A stretch of 64,000 bases of DNA from Salirhabdus sp. Marseille-P4669. GTDB taxonomy: Bacteria; Bacillota; Bacilli; Bacillales; Alkalibacillaceae. A model generated the notes under the pieces. It saw nothing but the letters and a program-made list of their open reading frames with translations, searched no databases and was not told the DNA's origin. Both the position numbers and the translations under genes were made by a program. Where the stretch lies: assembly GCF_900240405.1 (NCBI RefSeq), contig NZ_OEQK01000002.1, forward strand, positions 1 to 64,000, given 5' to 3'. Below, piece by piece: positions 9,259 through 18,932 of this stretch (positions are counted from its first letter, which is position 1; each line of letters starts with the position of its first letter).

Positions 9259-10056
9259 TTGATACAAGGTTTAGGTAATGAGTGGACAATAACACCAGCT
9301 GGAGGTTCAACTGGTGACGCATATTCCGCACAACATAATGAAAAGAGATTATTCTTAAAGCGCAACTCTTCTCCTTTTATAGCTGTATTATCTGCAGAAG
9401 GTATTGTTCCCAAGCTAGTTTGGACAAAGCGACTAGAAAATGGAGATGTCATTACAGCACAAAAATGGTTGGAAGGTAGAGCGCTAACAGCTAGAGAAAT
9501 GAAACTGGAGCGTGTAGCACACTTATTAAGTAAAATTCACCATTCAACAGAATTATTAGATTTATTTATGCGTATGGGAAAAAAGCCCCTAGAACCGGAA
9601 ACTATTTTCATACAGTTAAAAAATAAATATCAAAATAATAGTGAGTTTGCGAATATTGATTATCATAAAGCTTTAAAGTTTTTAAATAAATATATGCATG
9701 CCGTTCTCGGTCAACGAAAAGTAGTTTGCCACTGTGACGTAAACCATAATAACTGGATGCTAGGTACAGACGATCATCTTTATTTAATAGATTGGGATAA
9801 TGCAGTGATTTCAGATCCAGCTGCAGACATTGGAATGATATTACATTTATATATTCCGATATCAGAATGGGACAACTGGTTAGAAACATACGGTATAAAG
9901 AAAGACGAACAGTTAATGACTAGAATTTATTGGTATGTGTTGGCTCAAGCTTTACATTTTATTTATTGGCATACCGAAAGAAAAGAAGAAAAACAACTAT
10001 TATTCTGGCAAAAAATACTTCATGAAACATTAAATCATACTGCAATTATTTATTAA
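9259..10056 (+). CDS. ytmP: Phosphotransferase (APH/choline-kinase fold), YtmP
   Basis: A 265-aa kinase-fold protein. HCDVNHNNW is the Brenner catalytic loop (H-x-D-x-x-x-x-N), and LIDWDNAVISDPAADIG is the metal-binding DxD region. The glycine loop is PAGGSTGDAY. The substrate is not known; the family includes aminoglycoside, choline and fructosamine kinases. The start is TTG at 9259 with gaaggtg 7 nt upstream; the product begins MIQGLGNEWTITPAGG, close to B. subtilis YtmP. A -10-like tataat lies at 9211-9216 but its -35 is poor. A strong terminator follows, so it is separated from trmB. Confidence 0.88.
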   Translation: MIQGLGNEWTITPAGGSTGDAYSAQHNEKRLFLKRNSSPFIAVLSAEGIVPKLVWTKRLENGDVITAQKWLEGRALTAREMKLERVAHLLSKIHHSTELLDLFMRMGKKPLEPETIFIQLKNKYQNNSEFANIDYHKALKFLNKYMHAVLGQRKVVCHCDVNHNNWMLGTDDHLYLIDWDNAVISDPAADIGMILHLYIPISEWDNWLETYGIKKDEQLMTRIYWYVLAQALHFIYWHTERKEEKQLLFWQKILHETLNHTAIIY

Positions 10057-10074
10057 TTATTATTACTTTCTCGT

Positions 10075-10108
10075 ATTTCCCTTTTGTCAATCAAAAGGGA
10101 AATTTTTA
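10075..10108 (+). terminator. Terminator after ytmP
   Basis: A 12-bp perfect stem atttcccttttg / caaaagggaaat with a 5-nt loop, followed by five T. Confidence 0.92.
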
Positions 10109-10165
10109 TGTAAAACAGAAAAAATGTTAGGATAAAAAAGAATGAGGTACTAGGAGGTATATAAT

Positions 10166-10804
10166 ATGCGAATGCGTAACAAGCCTTGGGCTGATGATTA
10201 TATTAGGGATAATAGTGATATAGTTCCCAAAAATGCAAGCTCCTATAAAGGAGAATGGAAGAAATTATTTGCAAATGCACAACCACTTCATGTGGAAATA
10301 GGTACTGGTAAAGGACAATTCATTGCTGGAATGGGTAAGCAGCATCCAGAATATAACTTTGTCGGATTAGAACTCGCCAAAAGTGTCATTGTGACTGCAA
10401 TTGAAAAAGTAAAAACTGCAGAAGTTGAAAATATAAGGCTAGTAAATGCAGATGCTCAAAATATAACTGAGCTTTTTGCTGAAAATGAGGTAGACAAATT
10501 ATATTTGAATTTCTCAGATCCTTGGCCAAAAAATCGACATGAAAAAAGAAGATTGACGTATAAAACATTTTTAGAACAATATAAACAAATTTTAGTCCCA
10601 AACGGTGAAATCGTATTAAAAACAGATAATCAGCACTTATTTGAGTATTCCGTTGTAAGCTTTTCCAAATTTGGAATGGAACTACAAGAAGTTACATTAG
10701 ATTTGCATGCTATGGAAGACCCATTGAATGTAATGACAGAATATGAAGAGAAGTTTTCTGGGAAAGGGCAACCTATTTACAGATGTCGGGCGCAATTTAA
10801 ATAA
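10166..10804 (+). CDS. trmB: tRNA (guanine-N7-)-methyltransferase
   Basis: A 212-aa SAM-dependent methyltransferase that makes m7G46 in tRNA. VEIGTGKGQFIAGM is the SAM-binding motif I, VGLELAKSV contains the acidic motif II, and the TrmB signature DPWPKNRHEKRRL is present at about residues 118-130. The length and the N-terminal MRMRNKPWADDYI are typical for Bacillus. The start is ATG after a near-perfect aggaggt. It is monocistronic, with terminators on both sides. Confidence 0.96.
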   Translation: MRMRNKPWADDYIRDNSDIVPKNASSYKGEWKKLFANAQPLHVEIGTGKGQFIAGMGKQHPEYNFVGLELAKSVIVTAIEKVKTAEVENIRLVNADAQNITELFAENEVDKLYLNFSDPWPKNRHEKRRLTYKTFLEQYKQILVPNGEIVLKTDNQHLFEYSVVSFSKFGMELQEVTLDLHAMEDPLNVMTEYEEKFSGKGQPIYRCRAQFK

Positions 10805-10812
10805 TTCATGTG

Positions 10813-10850
10813 GACAGGTAGTTACGAGCTGTAGCTACTTGTCTTTTTTT
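10813..10850 (+). terminator. Terminator after trmB
   Basis: A 9-bp stem gacaggtag / ctacttgtc (one g-t pair) followed by seven T. Confidence 0.85.
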
Positions 10851-10930
10851 AATCCTGAAAATCTTCAGTTAAATATCCTTGTAAGCGTTTTAATTATGTT
10901 AAAATATAAAATGGAAGGGAGGAATGAATT

Positions 10931-11785
10931 ATGGAAACGTTACAAATAGGTCGTGCAAAATTAACTTGGCTAAATGGTGGTGTGACGCATCTCGATGGTG
11001 GAGCAATGTTTGGTGTCGTTCCAAAGCCGCTATGGAGTCGAAAGTATCCAGTAAATGAAAAAAACCAAATAGAACTAAGAACGGACCCCATATTAGTACA
11101 AGTGGATGGAAAAAACTTTTTAGTAGATTCTGGAATTGGCCTTCAAAAATTATCCGATAAACAAAAACGAAATTTTGGTGTCTTAGAAGAATCTAAAATC
11201 CTTCAATCCTTAACCACACTACAATTAGACTTCAACGATATTGATGGACTGTTAATGACACATTTGCATTTTGACCATGCATGTGGTTTAACAAAGCTAG
11301 AAAATGATGGATTCCAACCTACTTTTCCAAACGCAACCATTTACACAACCAAAGTAGAATGGGAGGAAATGCGAAAGCCTAATTCCCGTTCGAAAAATAC
11401 ATATTGGGAAGAAAATTGGAAACCAATTCAGGATAAAGTCAGAACGTTTGATGTGGAATATGAAATCGTCCCTGGCTTGAAGATGATCCATACCGGTGGT
11501 CATAGTGATGGCCATGCTATTGTATTATTTGAGGACGGTGAAGATTCCTTTCTTCATATGGGGGATATCATGCCAACGAATGCTCATCAAAATCCATTAT
11601 GGGTATTAGCATATGATGATTTTCCTGTTACTTCGGTAAAAAAGAAAGAAAAATGGATTGCATATGGGATGAAAAGGAAAGCATGGTTTACTTTTTACCA
11701 TGATGCTTATTATCGTGCGATACAATTTAATGAACAAGGGGAACGTATCAATCAATTGGACCGGGTGAGATACGAATATAAATAG
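10931..11785 (+). CDS. ytnP: Metallo-beta-lactamase-fold hydrolase, YtnP quorum-quenching lactonase type
   Basis: A 284-aa zinc hydrolase. HLHFDH (H111, H113, D115, H116) is the dinuclear metal site, with later ligands in HTGGHSDGH and at FLHMGDI. B. subtilis YtnP has been reported to degrade lactone signals and inhibit Streptomyces development; lactonase activity here is inferred from that orthology. The start is ATG behind gaagggagg. No signal peptide is present, so it is cytoplasmic. A likely promoter lies just upstream (ttgtaa at 10879 and taaaat at 10900, with a short 15-nt spacer). It converges with ytzB. Confidence 0.9.
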   Translation: METLQIGRAKLTWLNGGVTHLDGGAMFGVVPKPLWSRKYPVNEKNQIELRTDPILVQVDGKNFLVDSGIGLQKLSDKQKRNFGVLEESKILQSLTTLQLDFNDIDGLLMTHLHFDHACGLTKLENDGFQPTFPNATIYTTKVEWEEMRKPNSRSKNTYWEENWKPIQDKVRTFDVEYEIVPGLKMIHTGGHSDGHAIVLFEDGEDSFLHMGDIMPTNAHQNPLWVLAYDDFPVTSVKKKEKWIAYGMKRKAWFTFYHDAYYRAIQFNEQGERINQLDRVRYEYK

Positions 11786-11786
11786 G

Positions 11787-11815
11787 AGGGTACTGATTAA
11801 TCAGTACCCTTTCCT
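11787..11815. terminator. Bidirectional terminator between ytnP and ytzB
   Basis: The stem gggtactgatt / aatcagtaccc is essentially a perfect palindrome with little loop. T-rich sequence on the plus side and A-rich sequence on the minus side are short. Confidence 0.7.
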
Positions 11816-11816
11816 A

Positions 11817-12125
11817 CTAAATTCTAGAAACATCCACAATCGTCCCTGTTTTGGCATCAACATAAAACTCATATTGTACCGGTTTTTCTTCAATTTGCCG
11901 TGTTATCCCACCATAATAGACCTTATAATCGATGTTTTCTTTTGAAAGTGTTTGTGGCTTCATATATATCCAAGAGCCACTAATTGGTCCTTTTGCTCTA
12001 AATTTTTCCTTAGCAATTTTAAGTGCTTTTTCTGGGGTGATCCATTCTTTTTTTACGGCTCTTCCAACAAAAAATCCGGCAACAGCACCAACTGCTGTCC
12101 CAACTGCAACTTTACTCCAGCGCAT
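11817..12125 (-). CDS. ytzB: PepSY-domain small protein, YtzB-like
   Basis: A 102-aa protein. An N-terminal glycine/alanine-rich hydrophobic stretch (residues 7-22, VGTAVGAVAGFFVG) probably anchors it in the membrane. A PepSY-like domain follows: WITPEKALKIAKEKF, then YEFYVDAKTGTIVDVSRI. PepSY domains are thought to modulate proteases or other extracytoplasmic partners; no specific role is known for this protein. The start is ATG after ggagtgat. It is transcribed towards ytnP, matching the B. subtilis arrangement. Confidence 0.85.
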   Translation of the reverse strand: MRWSKVAVGTAVGAVAGFFVGRAVKKEWITPEKALKIAKEKFRAKGPISGSWIYMKPQTLSKENIDYKVYYGGITRQIEEKPVQYEFYVDAKTGTIVDVSRI

Positions 12126-12271
12126 TTTTTATCACTCCAATAACTATTCCTAATAACCCTTTTCTATCTTTAGTATAACGAATCTGCAAAATTTTAGAAA
12201 TTAAAAAATGGAAATACATGCTTTATTCCGATAAAATAATAGTATATCTAATAAAATGGAGCTGATACATA

Positions 12272-13339
12272 ATGCAAAAAGAAACATTAGAATTGTTTCG
12301 TACGTTAACGGAGCTACCAGGTGCTCCTGGGAACGAACATGCTGTACGAGCTTTTATGAAACAAGAATTAGAGAAATATTCTGATGAAATAATCCAAGAT
12401 CGACTTGGAGGAGTGTTCGGTGTTCGCCATGGTGAAGGTCCGAAAGTGATGGTAGCAGGTCACATGGATGAAGTAGGATTTATGGTTACACAAATAACGA
12501 AAAACGGTATGATACGTTTTCAAACATTAGGTGGTTGGTGGAGTCAAGTATTATTAGCTCAACGTGTGCAAATCATTACTGACAATGGTCCAATAGTAGG
12601 GGTTATTGGTTCGATTCCTCCACATAATTTAACTCAAGAGCAACGCCAAAAACCGATGGATATTAAAAATATGTTAATTGATATTGGAGCGGATGACAAA
12701 GAAGATGCAGAAAGAATTGGAATAAAACCGGGACAAACTATTTTACCAATCACACCGTTTACTCCAATGGCAAACGATAAAAAGATTTTAGCGAAAGCAT
12801 GGGATAATCGGTATGGCTGTGGACTTTCAATTGAGTTATTAAAGGAAGTAAAAGATGAAAAACTGCCAAACCAATTATTCTCTGGTGCTACGGTACAAGA
12901 AGAAGTAGGTTTAAGAGGTGCCAAAACAGCTGCTAATATGATTCAGCCAGATATTTTCTATGCTCTAGACGCCTCCCCTGCAAATGACATGGCTGGAGAC
13001 GATAAAGAATTTGGGCAACTTGGAAAAGGGGCGTTGCTTCGTATTTATGACCGTTCCATGATAACCCATCGCGGAATAAGAGAATTTATCCTAGATACTG
13101 CAGAGTCAAATAATATTCCTTACCAATACTTTATTTCCCAAGGTGGAACGGATGCAGGAAGTGTTCATTTGTCTAACAATGGTGTTCCATCAGCTGTAAT
13201 CGGAATTTGCTCTCGCTACATCCATACACATGCAGCTATGATACATGTGGATGATTACGCAGCGGCAAAAGAATTGCTAGTAAAATTAGTGAAAACGACG
13301 GATCAAAATGCTGTTGATCAAATAAGAAAAAATGGATAA
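12272..13339 (+). CDS. ytoP: M42-family glutamyl aminopeptidase
   Basis: A 355-aa dinuclear metallo-aminopeptidase that removes N-terminal residues from peptides. Metal and catalytic residues are visible: [11 protein letters not shown] (H64, with D66), AWDNRYGCG (bridging Asp), [10 protein letters not shown] (general-base Glu and metal Glu), [10 protein letters not shown] (metal Asp) and the final HTHAAMIH (metal His). The length fits M42 enzymes, which form dodecameric TET particles. The start is ATG behind atggag. It corresponds in position to B. subtilis ytoP. Terminated by a strong hairpin. Confidence 0.93.
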   Translation: MQKETLELFRTLTELPGAPGNEHAVRAFMKQELEKYSDEIIQDRLGGVFGVRHGEGPKVMVAGHMDEVGFMVTQITKNGMIRFQTLGGWWSQVLLAQRVQIITDNGPIVGVIGSIPPHNLTQEQRQKPMDIKNMLIDIGADDKEDAERIGIKPGQTILPITPFTPMANDKKILAKAWDNRYGCGLSIELLKEVKDEKLPNQLFSGATVQEEVGLRGAKTAANMIQPDIFYALDASPANDMAGDDKEFGQLGKGALLRIYDRSMITHRGIREFILDTAESNNIPYQYFISQGGTDAGSVHLSNNGVPSAVIGICSRYIHTHAAMIHVDDYAAAKELLVKLVKTTDQNAVDQIRKNG

Positions 13340-13344
13340 AAGCG

Positions 13345-13371
13345 AACCTCCACCTAACGTGGAGGTTTTCC
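13345..13371 (+). terminator. Terminator after the aminopeptidase gene
   Basis: Stem aacctccac / gtggaggtt with a 5-nt loop (ctaac), followed by a short T run. Confidence 0.85.
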
Positions 13372-13396
13372 TATACTTAGTGAATGAGGTGTTGGA

Positions 13397-13906
13397 ATGA
13401 AAATCATCGTGGGTTCCAAAAATCCAGCTAAAGTAAATGCAGTTAAAGATGTTTTTTCGGATGTAGAAGTGAAAGGTCTTGCTGTACCATCTAATGTATC
13501 TGCTCAACCTTATTCGGATGAAGAAACGTTGACTGGAGCTATCAACCGAGCGAAAGCATGTGCCAATAGCGAGGCACATACAATCGGTATTGGTCTAGAA
13601 GGGGGAGTTATGATAATAGACAATACCCTCTATGTTTGTAATTGGGGAGCATTAGTGGATGAAAAAGGTAATATTTATAAAGCGAGTGGGGCACGAATTC
13701 CATTGCCAGATAAATTTCGAGATGAACTTTCTCAAGGTAAAGAGCTTGGGGATATAATGGATGATTATACAAAATCAAAGGGGATTCGTAAAAAAGAAGG
13801 TGCTGTAGGAGTCTTTACAAATCAGCATGTCGATCGTATGTCGATGTTTTCGCATGTTGTCCTTTTACTAAAGGGACAGTATGAATTTAATAGAGCTTCT
13901 ATGTAA
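13397..13906 (+). CDS. DUF84 family protein (inosine/xanthosine triphosphatase YjjX-type)
   Basis: A 169-aa protein starting MKIIVGSKNPAKVNAVKDVF, the substrate-binding start of the YjjX/Maf-Ham1-like NTPase fold. It continues with AQPYSDEETLTGAINRAKAC and GLEGGV, all typical of DUF84. YjjX of E. coli hydrolyses non-canonical ITP/XTP, so a house-cleaning role is inferred. The start is ATG with tgaggtg and ttgga upstream. It has its own terminator on both sides and converges with ytoQ. Confidence 0.88.
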   Translation: MKIIVGSKNPAKVNAVKDVFSDVEVKGLAVPSNVSAQPYSDEETLTGAINRAKACANSEAHTIGIGLEGGVMIIDNTLYVCNWGALVDEKGNIYKASGARIPLPDKFRDELSQGKELGDIMDDYTKSKGIRKKEGAVGVFTNQHVDRMSMFSHVVLLLKGQYEFNRASM

Positions 13907-13912
13907 AGATTA

Positions 13913-13944
13913 AAAATGGTCACTAACACATAGTGACCATTTTT
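13913..13944. terminator. Bidirectional terminator between the DUF84 gene and ytoQ
   Basis: Stem aaaatggtcacta / tagtgaccatttt with a short loop; it has T runs on both strands. Confidence 0.9.
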
Positions 13945-13947
13945 CTA

Positions 13948-14388
13948 TTATTCAAATATGTAAGCTAGTACTTCCATCGCTTGATCAACGGATTCTACGG
14001 TAACGTTTGCGCGATTGGATAGCTCTTTTAGTGGATGGATTAAGCTTTCTGGTCGAATTAAAATTAACGGTTTGTTATAAGCATAAGCCATGCTTGCATC
14101 CATTGCTGTATTCCATTGCTTATACTGCTCTCCGAATAAGGCAATGACTAAATCAGCTTTTTGCATCAAGACTTGAGTTCTCAAGTTATTTATGTTTGAT
14201 GCGGTATGGTCTTTATACAATTTGTTCGGTTGCTCGCCTGAAATGAATTCGCCAATATTGTCGGAACGTTCATGGTTTTCCTGTGGCCCAACAAAAGTTA
14301 AAGGAAGTCCTTTTTCTTTTGCTTTAACTTTAATTTGCTCCCTCCAGTCCGTATGAATTTCCCCGGCTAAGTAAATTGTTAAATTCAT
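13948..14388 (-). CDS. ytoQ: YtoQ-family protein (nucleoside 2-deoxyribosyltransferase-like fold)
   Basis: A 146-aa protein with the YtoQ N-terminus MNLTIYLAGEIHTDWREQI. VGPQENHERSDNIG and KADLVIALFGEQYKQWNTAMDASMAYAY follow, a pattern seen in nucleoside deoxyribosyltransferase-like folds where a Glu in the last helix region would be catalytic. No activity is established. The start is ATG behind a consensus aaggagg. Convergent with the DUF84 gene. Confidence 0.88.
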   Translation of the reverse strand: MNLTIYLAGEIHTDWREQIKVKAKEKGLPLTFVGPQENHERSDNIGEFISGEQPNKLYKDHTASNINNLRTQVLMQKADLVIALFGEQYKQWNTAMDASMAYAYNKPLILIRPESLIHPLKELSNRANVTVESVDQAMEVLAYIFE

Positions 14389-14570
14389 TACAATCCCTCC
14401 TTCATTACTTATATACTATCATCTATTCTCATTTTCCTCTTGTCAAATTATAAATCAATAGTATTATAAAATAAGGAGTATGCGAAAAAATACCTATAAT
14501 GGTGAAATTTGCAATATAGTATAAAAATATATAAAGTAAATGTATTAGAAAAGATCGGGTGGTGTCTAAA

Positions 14571-15095
14571 TTGAAGATAAAAAGTGGACAGCGATACGTG
14601 TATGGATTCCTTTGCTTATCCTTTATCCTACTATTAAGTGGTTGTTTCCAATCGGAAGAAAAAGCGTTAGAGGATGCGAAAGAATCTGCAGAGGAAGCAT
14701 TTACAGCAGAGGCTAAGGAAGTAAATCAAACGATTGATCAAATTTCATTGTATTTAGAAGAAGAGATGGAAATCAACGGAAGTTCCAATAATAATGTCTT
14801 TTTAGAGAAAAACGGTCAAGATTACTTATTATTTTATAATCAGTTTGAGGATGAAAGCAGTAAACACTTGTATGAAAGCATTAAACAACGACCAGACCCA
14901 TTGTTATTAGAATCCTTTCAACAAGATAATAAGTTCGGTTATATTGCAATTTTCCCACATGCTGAAGAAGAGTACGAGCTACAAGTAGGTGTTGGTGCGG
15001 TAAAAAAGGTTACCACGATTGTAGGGCTTGATGAATTAGAAACAGAAGCACATGATCTAATGGAAATGCTGCAATCGATTGTCGTGAATAAATAA
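14571..15095 (+). CDS. Predicted lipoprotein of unknown function
   Basis: A protein of about 174 aa with a type II signal peptide. The basic start MKIKSGQRY is followed by a hydrophobic core (FLCLSFILLL) and the lipobox LLSGC, so Cys would be lipidated after cleavage and the protein anchored on the outer face of the membrane. The mature part is acidic and helical with no recognised domain. The frame can begin at a GTG (14559), but gggtggtg precedes the TTG at 14571, which gives a normal signal peptide. A weak promoter is possible (ttgcaa at 14509, taaagt at 14532). It lies convergent to the chemotaxis receptor; I do not recognise a B. subtilis counterpart. Confidence 0.8.
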   Translation: MKIKSGQRYVYGFLCLSFILLLSGCFQSEEKALEDAKESAEEAFTAEAKEVNQTIDQISLYLEEEMEINGSSNNNVFLEKNGQDYLLFYNQFEDESSKHLYESIKQRPDPLLLESFQQDNKFGYIAIFPHAEEEYELQVGVGAVKKVTTIVGLDELETEAHDLMEMLQSIVVNK

Positions 15096-15204
15096 CGTTA
15101 TTATTGAATTTTATGACGGGTATATGTTCGTGTTTGATAATAATTCCTAGCACTTCCTTTTCGGTTGTTGAAAAATTTTTACCACTTAATAAAAACGCAA
15201 AAAG

Positions 15205-15250
15205 AAAATCCAAATCAACACATATGATGTGTCATGATTTGGATTTTTCT
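15205..15250. terminator. Bidirectional terminator between the lipoprotein and MCP genes
   Basis: A long hairpin with outer stem aaaatccaaatca / tgatttggatttt and inner stem acacat / atgtgt, separated by a short bulge. T runs flank it on both strands. Confidence 0.88.
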
Positions 15251-15261
15251 TTGACTACGTT

Positions 15262-17418
15262 TTATTCTTTTTCTTTGATCTCGTTCATTTCCTCTTCCTC
15301 TTCATCATTCTCTTCGTTCCATTCCTTATCACTTACATCTACATCAGATTCTGATTGATTATTAATTTCCATATCATGCTCTATGGATTCAGGTTCATTA
15401 GCTACTGCTTCTTCTGATTCCTCTTCCGCAAATACTATATTCTCATCAATCTTAAACTCGCTTACTTCCGTTTCTAATTCTTGAGAGATGGCATGTAAAC
15501 TTTGAGCAGCACTGTTAAGTTGAACAATCGATTCTGTTTGGTGTTCACTTGATGCAGCTACTTCTTCTGCAGTTGCAACAGACTCCTCTGAAATTACACT
15601 TATTTCATGAATCTTTTGTTTCAGAGTCTCATTAGCAGATGTAATGTTAACTACAGAAGCATTTACTCCCTCCATCATATCATTCATGTCATAGACTTGT
15701 TTTGAAATACTCGAAAAAGTATGTTTTGTCTCTTCAACAGAGTTTGCTTGCTCTTTTTCATATACATCAAATTTCTCTGCCTCAATAGATAAGGAATTCA
15801 TTTGTTTCGTCATACTCGAAATTAATTTATAAATTTCTTCTGCTTCTTGTTTTGAACGTTCTGCTAGCTTACGAACTTCATCCGCTACTACTGCAAAGCC
15901 TCTTCCATTTTCACCAGCTCTTGCAGATTCAATTGCTGCATTTAATGCGAGCAAGTTTGTATTATCGGCAATTTCCTGAATAGTAGATACAATCTTATTG
16001 ATTTTTTTGGATTGCTGAGATGCTTCCTTCACCTCAGATGATAAATGATTGGCTAATTTTATAAAGGATTCTGATGTATTCTCTAGTACTTTTATCTTTT
16101 CAATCCCTTGCTGACTGTCTGTTTCGGCCTTTTTCAAAGCAGTTAAGATTTCAAGACCAGCAGATTTTGTCTTCTCAATCGCAGCGTCAACTTGACTAAT
16201 TAGGTTGGTGCTTTCTTCAATTTGGCTCGCTTGTTCCTGTGCACCGACTGCTACTTGATTAATAGCTATACTGATTTCATTCGTTTGTAATGATGTGTTT
16301 TGGGAAATTTCTGTTAAATTACCAGAGGATTCTCCAAGAACCTTAGAAGCGTTGAGCACCTTTACTAAAGAATTATGCATTTTTTCAGCCATTCGATTAA
16401 AGGAAGATGCCAATTCAGCCATTTCATCCTTTCCTTTAATTTCTACACGGTAAGCTAAATCTCCATTACCCATAATTTCTGCTCCATTTTTTAAGGTTTG
16501 AATGGACTTTAAGATAGAGCGATTTAATAACAAGCCAGTAACAACTAAAACGATAAGTGCTAATACGCCGATTACAATAAGCAAGCTGGAAATCATTCCT
16601 TGTGTTTCTTCTTGTTCATTTAACAATTCCTGCTTTAATGATTGAACGGTCGCATTTACATCTTTGATTTGGGTTTGTACATTTTGAGAGATTGTTGAAA
16701 ACTGATTAATATTTTTCGTAGTTTGATCTAAGTTACTTCTAATATCTAATAACGTCATTTTATAGTTTAATAGGTTTTCATTTATGGTGTTTGCTTGCTC
16801 CGGATCTATGGAAGGATCCTCTAAAACCTCTTTAAAGCTCCAAAATGTCTCATCAAAGGATTCGAAATAAGAAGGAACACCATTTTCTACGTATTGACTT
16901 TCATTCACTCGCATTTCTAATAACATGGTCATCAATTGTGCATGATTAGTTGCCTGCACTAATGTGTACGTTTCACTATAAATATCATTCAATTCTTTTC
17001 GTTTACCTTCGTTTGCATTGTATCCAACTTTGTTATGCATGTTGGTAACAATCTCTACTTCTCCTTTATACGTTAAGGCGTTATTTGCGATAGATTGGAA
17101 GGTTTCTGCAATATCACTGTATTCATCATGCTCGGCTGCATAGGTTTTTGCATTGGTTTGAACAGATTGAATGGAATTCATTAATACATCCGCCTGTTCA
17201 GGAGATGGATTATGTAGAAATTTTTCTTCTTCGTACCTGGTTGTTAGCATTTGTTCATTAATGGTTTCACTATCGGTTATAATAACATCAATCTCTTGCA
17301 TTTCTGAGGTCATCTTAACTTGTTGGTGAAAGAAATAAATAGAAAATAAAATAACAACAATTAAACTGATAATGGATAAGGATAATATAAAGCCTATTTT
17401 TCCTTTTATTGTTTTCAC
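15262..17418 (-). CDS. Methyl-accepting chemotaxis protein
   Basis: A 718-aa receptor. TM1 is at residues 9-30, a long mostly helical extracytoplasmic sensor (about 31-275) follows, TM2 is at about 279-299, then a HAMP domain (about 300-352). The signalling domain contains the conserved hairpin tip [18 protein letters not shown] and [16 protein letters not shown]. It would signal through CheW/CheA. The sensor lacks an obvious Cache motif, so the ligand is unknown. The last 65 residues form a very acidic tail (Glu/Asp-rich, no receptor pentapeptide). The start is GTG behind aggagg. A good sigma-A promoter lies upstream, and I see no sigma-D element. Confidence 0.93.
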   Translation of the reverse strand: MKTIKGKIGFILSLSIISLIVVILFSIYFFHQQVKMTSEMQEIDVIITDSETINEQMLTTRYEEEKFLHNPSPEQADVLMNSIQSVQTNAKTYAAEHDEYSDIAETFQSIANNALTYKGEVEIVTNMHNKVGYNANEGKRKELNDIYSETYTLVQATNHAQLMTMLLEMRVNESQYVENGVPSYFESFDETFWSFKEVLEDPSIDPEQANTINENLLNYKMTLLDIRSNLDQTTKNINQFSTISQNVQTQIKDVNATVQSLKQELLNEQEETQGMISSLLIVIGVLALIVLVVTGLLLNRSILKSIQTLKNGAEIMGNGDLAYRVEIKGKDEMAELASSFNRMAEKMHNSLVKVLNASKVLGESSGNLTEISQNTSLQTNEISIAINQVAVGAQEQASQIEESTNLISQVDAAIEKTKSAGLEILTALKKAETDSQQGIEKIKVLENTSESFIKLANHLSSEVKEASQQSKKINKIVSTIQEIADNTNLLALNAAIESARAGENGRGFAVVADEVRKLAERSKQEAEEIYKLISSMTKQMNSLSIEAEKFDVYEKEQANSVEETKHTFSSISKQVYDMNDMMEGVNASVVNITSANETLKQKIHEISVISEESVATAEEVAASSEHQTESIVQLNSAAQSLHAISQELETEVSEFKIDENIVFAEEESEEAVANEPESIEHDMEINNQSESDVDVSDKEWNEENDEEEEEMNEIKEKE

Positions 17419-17476
17419 TAGTTTGCCTCCTGTATAGTAATACTTTTACGAATTTTGTAGAAAATTGTTACAATTA

Positions 17477-17505
17477 ATTATAAGGAAAATTTACACACTT
17501 TACAA
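17477..17505 (-). promoter_or_regulatory. Sigma-A promoter of the chemotaxis receptor gene
   Basis: On the minus strand TTGTAA (17505-17500) and TATAAT (17482-17477) are separated by 17 nt. This is close to consensus and lies about 60 nt upstream of the GTG start. Confidence 0.65.
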
Positions 17506-17542
17506 TTACATTACAAAAATTGTTTTCTATAATTGCAAAATA

Positions 17543-17572
17543 TTGGCTCTCCTGAAGTCGATTTGATACTAT
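17543..17572 (+). promoter_or_regulatory. Possible sigma-A promoter of ytpP
   Basis: TTGGCT (17543) and TACTAT (17567) are separated by 18 nt, with the Shine-Dalgarno of ytpP beginning about 15 nt downstream. It is a moderate match only. Confidence 0.4.
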
Positions 17573-17602
17573 AGAAGAGTGTTAGACAAGGAGGATGATC
17601 GC

Positions 17603-17935
17603 ATGCATACATTACAATCAGAAGAACAATTACAAACTGAATATAATAAAGGGAATGTAATCTTACTATTTTCAGCTAATTGGTGTGGGGATTGTCGATT
17701 TATTGATCCGTTCATGCCAGAAGTAGAAGAAAAATATAAGGATAGCTTCACCTTTGTAAAAGTAGACCGAGATCAATTTATTGATGTCTGTATATCGTAT
17801 GACGTATTTGGTATTCCGAGTTTTATTGCTATACAAGATGGGGAAGTAGTCGATCGTTTTGTTAGTAAAGATCGTAAAACACAAGAAGAAATAGAAAGCT
17901 TCTTAGATGGAGTACAAACGAAAGTTTCGGCTTAA
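17603..17935 (+). CDS. ytpP: Thioredoxin-like protein YtpP
   Basis: A 110-aa thioredoxin-fold protein. The active site is WCGDC (C28 and C31), and the cis-Pro segment is VFGIPSFIAI. It would be a cytoplasmic dithiol oxidoreductase; its in vivo partner is not known. The frame extends 8 codons upstream to a GTG, but a consensus aaggagg lies within that extension, 8 nt before the ATG at 17603, and the shorter form matches the family length. It sits just before ytpQ and ytpR as in B. subtilis, with a terminator between. Confidence 0.92.
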   Translation: MHTLQSEEQLQTEYNKGNVILLFSANWCGDCRFIDPFMPEVEEKYKDSFTFVKVDRDQFIDVCISYDVFGIPSFIAIQDGEVVDRFVSKDRKTQEEIESFLDGVQTKVSA

Positions 17936-17941
17936 AAAGGT

Positions 17942-17974
17942 ATACCAGGTATCTAAGTACCTGGTATTTTTTTG
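17942..17974 (+). terminator. Terminator after ytpP
   Basis: A 10-bp stem ataccaggta / tacctggtat with a 6-nt loop, followed by six T. Confidence 0.92.
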
Positions 17975-18008
17975 CACGCAATACGACATATTTTGACAGA
18001 ATTCGGGT

Positions 18009-18021
18009 GGTGCCAGGCACC
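18009..18021. repeat. Short palindrome ggtgcc-a-ggcacc
   Basis: This GC-rich 13-bp palindrome in an AT-rich intergenic region (ytpP-ytpQ) resembles the dispersed REP-like element that I associate with Bacillaceae genomes. I noticed only this copy in the window. Confidence 0.45.
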
Positions 18022-18107
18022 CCAAACCAGCGCTCCTTTTTCTCTTGGTGAATATTATGCTAAAATATAGGTTGGTTTATCCTTCCATACATAAGGAGGA
18101 AAAGAAT

Positions 18108-18914
18108 ATGAAAATGACAAGCCTGAAGATGAAGAAGATTTTAGAAGAAAAGCTAGCAAATTCTGAATGGACTACCTCTTTTAACAGAGATAAAGATACA
18201 TTTCGTGTAGAGTGGAAAGATACAAAAGTAGGAATTGATATTTCCCTACCTGGTATTATTGCTAAGTGGGAGCGTCGGAAAGATGTTGCTATTGACGAGT
18301 TAGTGGAGCATCTAACAGAATCATTAACAATTATGAACGAAAAGCAGGATCTAGTAGGGAAAGAGAAGGATATTTACCCAGTCATTCGGTCCACATCCTT
18401 TCCAACGGAGGCTAAAAGTGGGAAAAAGCTAATCTATAGTGACCATACAGCAGAAACAAGAATTTATTATGCTTTAGACTTGGGTAAATCGTATCGTTTA
18501 ATTGATGAAGAGATGCTTGAGGTTGAGGATTGGTCCTTGGAACGGGTAAAGGAAGTTGCACAATTTAATTTACGATCATTACCTGTTACATATAAGGAAG
18601 ACCAAGTAGCAGGGAATACATTTTACTTTATTGCAACAAATGATGGTTATGATGCAAGTAGAATTTTAAATGAAGCCTTCCTGGAAGAAATGGCTGGTAA
18701 GGCAGTTGGAGAGCTAGCGGTCGCAGTACCTCATCAAGATGTGTTTATACTAGTAGATGTTGTCAATCCAACAGGGTATGACGTACTAGCTCAAATCACA
18801 ATGCAATTTTTTACAGAAGGCAGGATTCCAATAACGTCTCTCTCCTTCTTATATGAAAATAAAAAATTAGAGCCAGTTTTTATCCTTGCAAAGAATCGAA
18901 AAAAAGAGGAATAA
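18108..18914 (+). CDS. ytpQ: DUF1444 family protein YtpQ
   Basis: A 268-aa cytoplasmic protein of the DUF1444 family, with no known activity. Family features are the N-terminal [16 protein letters not shown] and the [10 protein letters not shown] segment followed by [13 protein letters not shown]. The longest frame starts at 18045, but a consensus aaggagga lies 7 nt before the ATG at 18108, and that gives the usual length of about 269 aa. Its stop is 18 nt before ytpR, so the two are probably co-transcribed. Confidence 0.92.
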   Translation: MKMTSLKMKKILEEKLANSEWTTSFNRDKDTFRVEWKDTKVGIDISLPGIIAKWERRKDVAIDELVEHLTESLTIMNEKQDLVGKEKDIYPVIRSTSFPTEAKSGKKLIYSDHTAETRIYYALDLGKSYRLIDEEMLEVEDWSLERVKEVAQFNLRSLPVTYKEDQVAGNTFYFIATNDGYDASRILNEAFLEEMAGKAVGELAVAVPHQDVFILVDVVNPTGYDVLAQITMQFFTEGRIPITSLSFLYENKKLEPVFILAKNRKKEE

Positions 18915-18932
18915 GGGAAAGGGGTTTGTTGT

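Noticed and set aside
14480-14524. 14-codon frame behind aaggag upstream of the lipoprotein gene
   Set aside because: Too short to support, and no regulatory (attenuator) structure follows it.
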